A DNA stretch of 41,535 bases from Deltaproteobacteria bacterium (GTDB taxonomy: Bacteria > Myxococcota_A > UBA9160 > JAFDDA01). The stretch lies in the NCBI GenBank assembly GCA_019311105.1, contig JAFDDA010000076.1:1-41535 (forward strand), written 5' to 3'. The translations under genes and the position numbers were made by a program. The notes under the pieces are model-generated. The model saw only the letters and a list, made by a program, of their open reading frames with translations, was not told the DNA's origin and did not search any database. This document shows, in pieces, positions 33,229-41,535 of the stretch (its first letter is position 1; every line of letters starts with the position of its first letter).

Positions 33229-34224
33229 TCAGATCCGCACGCTCGCAGGCTCGCGCCAGGGCCGCGGGCGCTGCTCGGCGAGGAACGCATCGAGGCCCGC
33301 CCGGCTTGGCAGCCCGCCCTGGGCCCCGAGGCCGGTGCAGTTGAGCGCGGCCGTGGCGTGGGCCCAGCGAAGGGCCCCTTCGGCGTCCTGGCCGGCAAGG
33401 AGGCCCAGCAGGAAGCCCGCCCGGAAGGCATCGCCGGCGCCGGTGGTGTCGCGCGCCGCGACTTCGTAGCCCGGCGAGCGGATCAGCCGGTCGCCGACCC
33501 GGGCGACGGCGCCCTCTTCACCGAGGGTCACCACCGCCATCCGCGCCCCGCCTCGCACCAACGCATCGAGCGCCGTAGAAACGGAGACATCTCCTGAGAA
33601 AACTTCGGCAAACGACTGGGAAACGATAGGGAAATCGACGTGGGGAAGGAGCGCGTCGAGGCCCTCCACGGGGGCGTCGGCGTCGAGCACCACGGGCACG
33701 TCCGCGCCGCGTGCCGCCCGGGCGGCCGCCGTCGCAGCCGCCATGTGGACGGTGTCGAGGTGGAGCACGCGCGCCGACGTGACGTAGCCCGGTGCCGCAT
33801 CGGCGGCCTCGAGCTGAAGCCGCGGGTCACGGTGCCAGACGAGCGTCCGTTCTCCCGACTTCCGGTCGATCAGGATCATGGACAGCTGGGTTGCGGCGCC
33901 CCCGACCCGCTTCACCTGGGAGACATCGACGCCTGCCGCCTCGAGCGGCGCGAGCACGCGGCGGCCCGCATCGTCGTCCCCCACCGCGCCGATGAAGCCG
34001 GCCCGCAGGCCGAGCCGCGCCGCGCCGTGCATCGCCGTAGCCACCTGCCCTCCCGGCATCTGCTCGTAGCCCACCAGAGGCACCTTGCCGGCGAATTTCG
34101 GGAGCCCATCCGCGAGGGTGCCCACGTGATCGAGGGCGCACTCGCCGAGCCCCACGACATCGAAGCGTGCGTCCTCGCGCGCCGCCGCGGGCCAGAGCGG
34201 CCCGCTCTCGCCCACGGCGCTCAA
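33229..34224 (-). CDS. PfkB-family carbohydrate kinase
   Basis: TTG 34224 overlaps the upstream TGA, giving 331 residues; GTG 34215 is a nearby alternative. The family signature is D-T-T-G-A-G-D-A-F-R-A-G-F near residue 270, with the catalytic Asp in G-A-G-D. An N-terminal G-G-Q-V-A-T-A-M-H-G-A-A-R-L-G and F-I-G-A-V-G-D-D-D-A-G form the sugar-binding part. PfkB enzymes phosphorylate ribose, fructose, adenosine or similar sugars with ATP, and the exact substrate cannot be read. It lies directly after the lytic transglycosylase gene, so recycling of cell-wall sugars is one guess. Confidence 0.9.
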   Translation of the reverse strand: MSAVGESGPLWPAAAREDARFDVVGLGECALDHVGTLADGLPKFAGKVPLVGYEQMPGGQVATAMHGAARLGLRAGFIGAVGDDDAGRRVLAPLEAAGVDVSQVKRVGGAATQLSMILIDRKSGERTLVWHRDPRLQLEAADAAPGYVTSARVLHLDTVHMAAATAAARAARGADVPVVLDADAPVEGLDALLPHVDFPIVSQSFAEVFSGDVSVSTALDALVRGGARMAVVTLGEEGAVARVGDRLIRSPGYEVAARDTTGAGDAFRAGFLLGLLAGQDAEGALRWAHATAALNCTGLGAQGGLPSRAGLDAFLAEQRPRPWREPASVRI

Positions 34225-36317
34225 TAGAGCACCCGATAGGCGTGTACGCTCCGCAGCACGCGCTTCACGTAGGCGCGGGTCTGGGAGTACGGGACGGCCT
34301 CGACCCACTCGTCGTCGGCCAGGCCGGGGTGTTCTTCGGTCCAGCGCGTCGCCGCGTTTGGGCCCGCGTTGTAGCTCGCGATGGCGGCCTCCATGCGGCC
34401 GTCGAACTGGGTGGCCAGCTGCTGCAGGTAAAAGGCGCCCAGCTGGATGTTGACGCGCGGGCGGTAGAGGTCATCGGGATCGAAGCGCCGCAGGCCCAGC
34501 TGTCGAGCGAGGCGGTGGCCCGTCTCGGGCATGATCTGCAAGAGGCCCCGTGCACCGGCAGGCGACGTGACGGCGGGCCGATAGCCGCTCTCCTCACGCA
34601 TCACGGCGGAGACGATCTCGGGCCGGAGCGGCGGGCCCTCGGGTGAGAGCTCGAGCACGAGTTCGCCGTAGGCTTCGGGCCAGGCGAGCCACCACAGGTC
34701 TTCTTGTCCGGCGACGACGCCACGCGCGAGGTCGGTGCGGTAGTGGCGGACCACGAGGCTCTGGGCCCGGTGGTACTCGCCGGCGTCGGCGAGCAGGCGA
34801 GCGACTTCAACGCGATCTTCGACCCCGCCGGCCCGCTCTGCGGCCCGGGAGAGCTCTCGCGTCGCGTCGGCGTTGAGGCCGGCCTCGAGCAGGATCCGGC
34901 CACGTGCAAGGTCTGCCGGCTTGAGAGTGCGCGTGCCGGGCTCGATCGGGGGGCGCGTGGTCTCGGGCGGATCGGCGAGCTCGGCGACGGGCGGATCCGC
35001 CGGGCTCTCCTCCGGCTCGGGAAGCGGGACGCGCCCGCTGGAACGCCAGCCGTAGTAGGAGATCGGAAACTCACGGGCGATCGCTTCGAAGGCCGGCTGC
35101 GCGTCTGCCTCGCCCAACTTCTCGCCCGCCCGCGCGGCCCAGTATCGCGCGCGCAGCTGGCCGATCGGGTCGCTCGCGAGCCGGCCCGCGAGCGATTGGA
35201 ACTGGTCGCGCGCGTCGGCGGCGTCGCCCTGCCGCCAGGCGGTCCAGCCCAGATACCAGAGCGACGGGTTCGCGTAGCGCGGGTGGTCGGAGTTGCCGGC
35301 GACCTTGGCGAAGTGCCGGCGCGCGCGGAGCAGTTCGTCCTCGTCCTCCAGTAGCAAGGCCGCGATGTAGCGAGCGTAGACAGAGGTGCGGCCCCAGCGG
35401 CCGCCGGCGATGGCCTCGAGCTCGGCGATGGCCGTGGGCACGTCGCCCGAGCGCGCGATCGAGCGCGCCCGTGAGACGGCGGAGTCCGGGTCGGGCGCGA
35501 GATCGGTGAAGGCCTGGGTGGCCTCGGTGTAGCGGCGGATGGCAAACAGGCTCTGGGCCCGACTGCGAAGCGTGCGGCGGCGATCCCGAGGTTTGAGGTC
35601 ACCGACGCCTAGCGCCCGGTCGTAGGCGAGGATGGCCATCTCGTTTTGGCCCGCGCTGCGCAGCGCATCGCCCCGGGTGCGGGCGTCGAGCCCGGTACGC
35701 AGCGAACGCCCGAGTTCCTGCTCGATCTCGCGGAGCCGCACCTCGGCCTGATCGCCCTGGGGCGAAAGTGGGTCGCGCCGCCAGATGTCGAGGTATGCCT
35801 TGCCGGCGGCCTCGTGGCGGCCCGCGCGGAAGTGGGTCTCGCCCAGGGCCGCGGTGATCCGTGTGCGCTCGGCTTTGCGATCGGTCTGTTCGAGGGCCAG
35901 CTCCCAGGCGGCGCGGGCGCCCTCCTCATCCCCGACGGCGAGTAGTGCCTCACCCAGGGCCATCTGCAGTTGAGGCGCCAGCGGGCTCTTCGGGTGACGG
36001 GCGACGGCCAGGCGAGCGGCTTCCGCCGTGGCGGCAGGGTCGTCGCCACGAGCCAGGGTTTCGATGCGCAGGCGGTCTGCGTAGTCGGCCACGACCGGGT
36101 GGGAGACGGCGACGCCTTCGAGCAAGGCCAGCGCGTTCGCTTCGTCGCCGGCCTCCATGGCCTCCACCGCTGCGCGCAGAGCCGCGCCGGGCGCGACCGG
36201 CACGGTCGCTTCGCCGCCGGCGGGCGCTGCGTCGGCTTGGACGGGCGCGGGTGCCCCGAGGAGCGAAAGACACAAGGCGGCGAGCAGCGCATCGGGGCGG
36301 ACGCGGGAAGGGTTCAT
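34221..36317 (-). CDS. Soluble lytic murein transglycosylase (Slt-like, GH23)
   Basis: ATG 36317 gives 698 residues with a signal peptide (L-L-A-A-L-C-L-S-L-L-G-A-P-A). Residues 60-450 are helical repeats, the superhelical ring of Slt70-type enzymes, with Ala-rich TPR-like units. The C-terminal SLT domain has catalytic Glu576 in R-E-E-S-G-Y-R-P, then S-P-A-G-A-R-G-L-L-Q-I-M-P-E and A-S-Y-N-A-G-P-N. It cleaves glycan strands of peptidoglycan, forming 1,6-anhydro-muramic ends in the periplasm. It is followed by a pfkB kinase gene with a TTGA overlap. Confidence 0.95.
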   Translation of the reverse strand: MNPSRVRPDALLAALCLSLLGAPAPVQADAAPAGGEATVPVAPGAALRAAVEAMEAGDEANALALLEGVAVSHPVVADYADRLRIETLARGDDPAATAEAARLAVARHPKSPLAPQLQMALGEALLAVGDEEGARAAWELALEQTDRKAERTRITAALGETHFRAGRHEAAGKAYLDIWRRDPLSPQGDQAEVRLREIEQELGRSLRTGLDARTRGDALRSAGQNEMAILAYDRALGVGDLKPRDRRRTLRSRAQSLFAIRRYTEATQAFTDLAPDPDSAVSRARSIARSGDVPTAIAELEAIAGGRWGRTSVYARYIAALLLEDEDELLRARRHFAKVAGNSDHPRYANPSLWYLGWTAWRQGDAADARDQFQSLAGRLASDPIGQLRARYWAARAGEKLGEADAQPAFEAIAREFPISYYGWRSSGRVPLPEPEESPADPPVAELADPPETTRPPIEPGTRTLKPADLARGRILLEAGLNADATRELSRAAERAGGVEDRVEVARLLADAGEYHRAQSLVVRHYRTDLARGVVAGQEDLWWLAWPEAYGELVLELSPEGPPLRPEIVSAVMREESGYRPAVTSPAGARGLLQIMPETGHRLARQLGLRRFDPDDLYRPRVNIQLGAFYLQQLATQFDGRMEAAIASYNAGPNAATRWTEEHPGLADDEWVEAVPYSQTRAYVKRVLRSVHAYRVLY

Positions 36318-36530
36318 CCCCGCCGACTGTGCCGAGCCCTCCCGCTCTGTCAACGACCGCGCCACGGCTTCCTCCGAAAAGACACGCCTGCCTGGAACAC
36401 GCCACTTCGTGCCCTACGAGTTCGACGTCGCCGGGCGCCCGGGGCTTCGATCTTCGAGCCCGGCGGCTCGTTGTGACGCTCGGGGTCGTCGGGTAGGTTC
36501 GGCGCCTTGCCGCCCGACCCCACGACCCCG

Positions 36531-37746
36531 ATGCCTCGCCCGGCTCGCGCGCTGCTCGCGGGGCTCTTGACCCTGGTGCTCTGCGCCGGCTCGACCCGGG
36601 CCGACCCTCGGCCACCGCCGGAAGTGAAGCGGCCGCTCGGGCTGTGGGTTCTGGCGGAGGGTTCGCAGCGGGTCCTCGAGAACCCGGAACGCATCCCTGC
36701 CCTGCTGCGCGATGCCCGAGCGCTGGGGGCGACGGATCTTTTCGTGCAGGTGGTTCGACGCGGGGTCACGTGGTGGCCCAGCACGGTGGCCCGGCCCGCC
36801 GAGACGTGGGCCGCCGCCCGGGCGGCCGCGCCGGACACGCCCGACCCCTTGGCCCGGCTCCTCGCCGACGCGCACGATGAGGGCCTCAAGGTGCACGCCT
36901 GGGTGAACCTCCTCTCGCTGGGCAGCAATGCGGAGGCGCCGATCCTCGCGGCGCTGGGCACCGGCGTCCTGCAGGTCGATCGCAAGGGCCGCTCGATCCT
37001 CGACTATCCGGATCGGCGCGTGCCCGAGCCGGACTCGGCCTTCCTCCAGATGGGGACCCCTGCTCTCTGGGTCGACCCGGCGGCGCCGGGCGTTGCCGCA
37101 TGGCAGCGCGAGCTGGTCGCCGAGTTGTTCTCGCTCTACCCGAGCCTCGACGGGTTGCACCTCGATCACGTGCGCTACCCCGACGTGCTGCCCTTCACGC
37201 CGGGGTCGCGCTTCGCAGTGGGGCTCGACTTCGGATACGGCGAAGCCACGCGCGCGCGCTTTGCGGCGGCGACGAATCTCAGCGCGCCGCTCGGCAGCGA
37301 GACCACCAACGCCGAGGCCTGGGACGCGTGGCGGCGTGCCGAGTTGACCGAGCTGGTCGCCGGCCTGCGCGAGACGATGCGCGGCGTGGCGCCCGGGGCT
37401 GCACTCTCGGCCGCCGTCTTCGCATGGCAGAACCGCGCCTACCTCTCGCTCTACCAGGATTGGTTCGGCTGGCTCGAGGCGGGGTTGCTCGAGTTCGCCG
37501 TGCCGATGCTCTACACGCGCGACCCGCGCCTGCTCCGCTACCAAGCTGCGGCCTTCGCGGGCGGCGTCGCACACGAGCGCATCTGGACGGGCCTTGGTTC
37601 CTGGCTCTTCCGTGCGCAGCCCGAAGGCGCGGTGGCGCAGCTGCGTGAGGTCGATCGGCTGGGCGTTGCGGGCCGGGCGTTCTTCTCGTGGGATTCGATC
37701 GCGGAGGCACCCGCACTGCGCGCGGCGCTCGTCGAGGAGGCCAAGC

Positions 37747-37763
<17 letters not shown>
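36531..37763 (+). CDS. GHL10-type glycoside hydrolase-like protein (YngK family)
   Basis: ATG 36531 gives 410 residues with a signal peptide (A-L-L-A-G-L-L-T-L-V-L-C-A-G). A TTG at 36507, preceded by TAGGTT at 36494-36499, is an alternative leaderless start. The TIM-barrel sequence includes G-L-W-V, T-D-L-F-V-Q-V-V-R-R-G, H-A-W-V-N and L-D-G-L-H-L-D-H-V-R-Y-P. The last is the hallmark of GHL10/DUF187 proteins. Relatives may cleave cell-wall or polysaccharide glycans. It is secreted and divergent from the lytic transglycosylase. Its end overlaps queA by 17 bases. Confidence 0.85.
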
Positions 37764-40926
<3,163 letters not shown>

Positions 40927-40940
40927 CCGGCCCCTTCACA

Positions 40941-40965
40941 CCCGATTTTCCCTTTTGAAAACGGG
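40941..40965. repeat. AT-rich inverted repeat between divergent genes
   Basis: CCCGATTTTC and GAAAACGGG pair into a stem with one bulged base. It is T-rich for this genome and sits 15 bases upstream of the ROK kinase start, where it could be an operator or a leader hairpin. Confidence 0.4.
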
Positions 40966-40968
40966 CTG

Positions 40969-40996
40969 TTGAATGGAAGACCCGCGAGGGTATCAC
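40969..40996 (+). promoter_or_regulatory. Candidate promoter for the lipoprotein gene
   Basis: TTGAAT (40969-40974) and TATCAC (40991-40996) are spaced 16 bases apart, about 100 bases before ATG 41097. This is a modest match to sigma-70. Confidence 0.35.
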
Positions 40997-41096
40997 GGCC
41001 CTTCGGTTCCGGGCCGGAATGGCCGATAGGAAAAACGGCCCTGCCGGCCCGCGCTTCGCCGTGGGTGTTGCCGGTTGGAGGCCAGGAGGGTTGCAC

Positions 41097-41535
41097 ATGA
41101 CCGCCGACCGACTCACTCGTGCGCTGGCACTTTCACTCCTGCTCGCGCTGGTCTCGGGTTGCGGGAGCTTCTGGAGCATCGCCGACACGGACGGGACGCT
41201 CGAAGACTCCGTGCGCACCTACGCCAAGCTGATGCGCTGGGGCGAGATCGAGCGCGCGAGCATGTTCGTCGAGGAGGAAAGCCGCGGCGAGTTCATCGCG
41301 CTGGCTTCCGACCTCCGGCGGCTCCGCATCACCGACTTCGATCTCGGGCCCGTGGACCAGCCGATGCCGAACGAGGCTCACGTCACCATCGTCTACAGCT
41401 TCTACGACCTCAGGACCCTGATCGAGCGCCAGGTGAGCATGCCCCTCGTCTGGACCGACAGCGGCTCGAAGGGCACGCACAAGTGGTTCGTCCGGCCCGA
41501 CCTCACGAACTTCGAGGCGGCCGTCGGCAAGCCGA
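41097..41535 (+). CDS. Lipoprotein of unknown function (partial at 3' end)
   Basis: ATG 41097 has GGAGG about 8 bases upstream. A signal peptide is followed by the lipobox L-V-S-G-C near residues 18-22, so the mature N-terminal Cys should be lipidated. Beyond it, D-G-T-L-E-D-S-V-R-T-Y-A-K-L-M-R-W-G-E and a mixed alpha/beta stretch recall small NTF2-like envelope lipoproteins, but I do not recognise a family. The gene runs off the window after about 146 residues. It is divergent from the ROK kinase. Confidence 0.8.
   Translation, partial: MTADRLTRALALSLLLALVSGCGSFWSIADTDGTLEDSVRTYAKLMRWGEIERASMFVEEESRGEFIALASDLRRLRITDFDLGPVDQPMPNEAHVTIVYSFYDLRTLIERQVSMPLVWTDSGSKGTHKWFVRPDLTNFEAAVGKP

Overview
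This is a high-GC (roughly two-thirds G+C) bacterial chromosome segment, densely packed, with no tRNA, rRNA, CRISPR array, phage or transposase gene that I could recognise. The mix of genes suggests a free-living Gram-negative bacterium of the old deltaproteobacterial assemblage (Myxococcota, Desulfobacterota or Binatota-like). It includes outer-membrane barrels, multiheme cytochromes, LPS-kinase-like and UAP1-like enzymes, a histone-H1-like/FYDLN fusion, CoA-linked catabolic genes and a CPBP protease. The lineage is inferred from gene content only.

Region 1 (1-7738) holds an electron-transfer locus. Five minus-strand genes separated by only 2-12 bases encode a pentaheme cytochrome, an outer-membrane beta-barrel, a tetraheme cytochrome c554-like protein, a membrane protein that may carry heme b, and a decaheme cytochrome with one unusual CX3CH site. 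The end of a second outer-membrane barrel converges on it from the left edge. Together they look like a porin-cytochrome conduit moving electrons between the inner membrane and the outer membrane or cell surface.

Region 2 (8176-15445) carries RidA, a DUF3553 protein, an FkbM methyltransferase and a small membrane protein. These are followed by acyl-CoA or lipid catabolism genes: an MDR oxidoreductase, a CaiB-type CoA transferase lacking the usual catalytic Asp, and an HD protein / thiolase / amidohydrolase operon.

Region 3 (15478-22332) contains a CPBP protease, a degenerate HPt-like protein, a Kdo/heptose-kinase-like protein with a secreted partner, a Cys-rich small protein, a LOG-family hydrolase, an FHA protein, a nitrilase-superfamily amidase and a degenerate sigma-54-activator-like AAA+ protein.

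Region 4 (22492-30765) is housekeeping: mutL, miaA, der, a YfgM-like TPR protein, a UAP1-type nucleotidyltransferase and the histone-like/FYDLN fusion. Region 5 (30781-41535) has a PQQ dehydrogenase, a pfkB kinase, a lytic transglycosylase, a GHL10 protein, queA-tgt for queuosine, a ROK sugar kinase and the start of a lipoprotein gene.

A recurring regulatory feature is a TAnnnT box 6-10 bases before the start codon of at least nine genes that lack a Shine-Dalgarno sequence, as expected for leaderless transcription. Two local tandem duplications (18642-18710 and 24397-24499) each copy such a start region.
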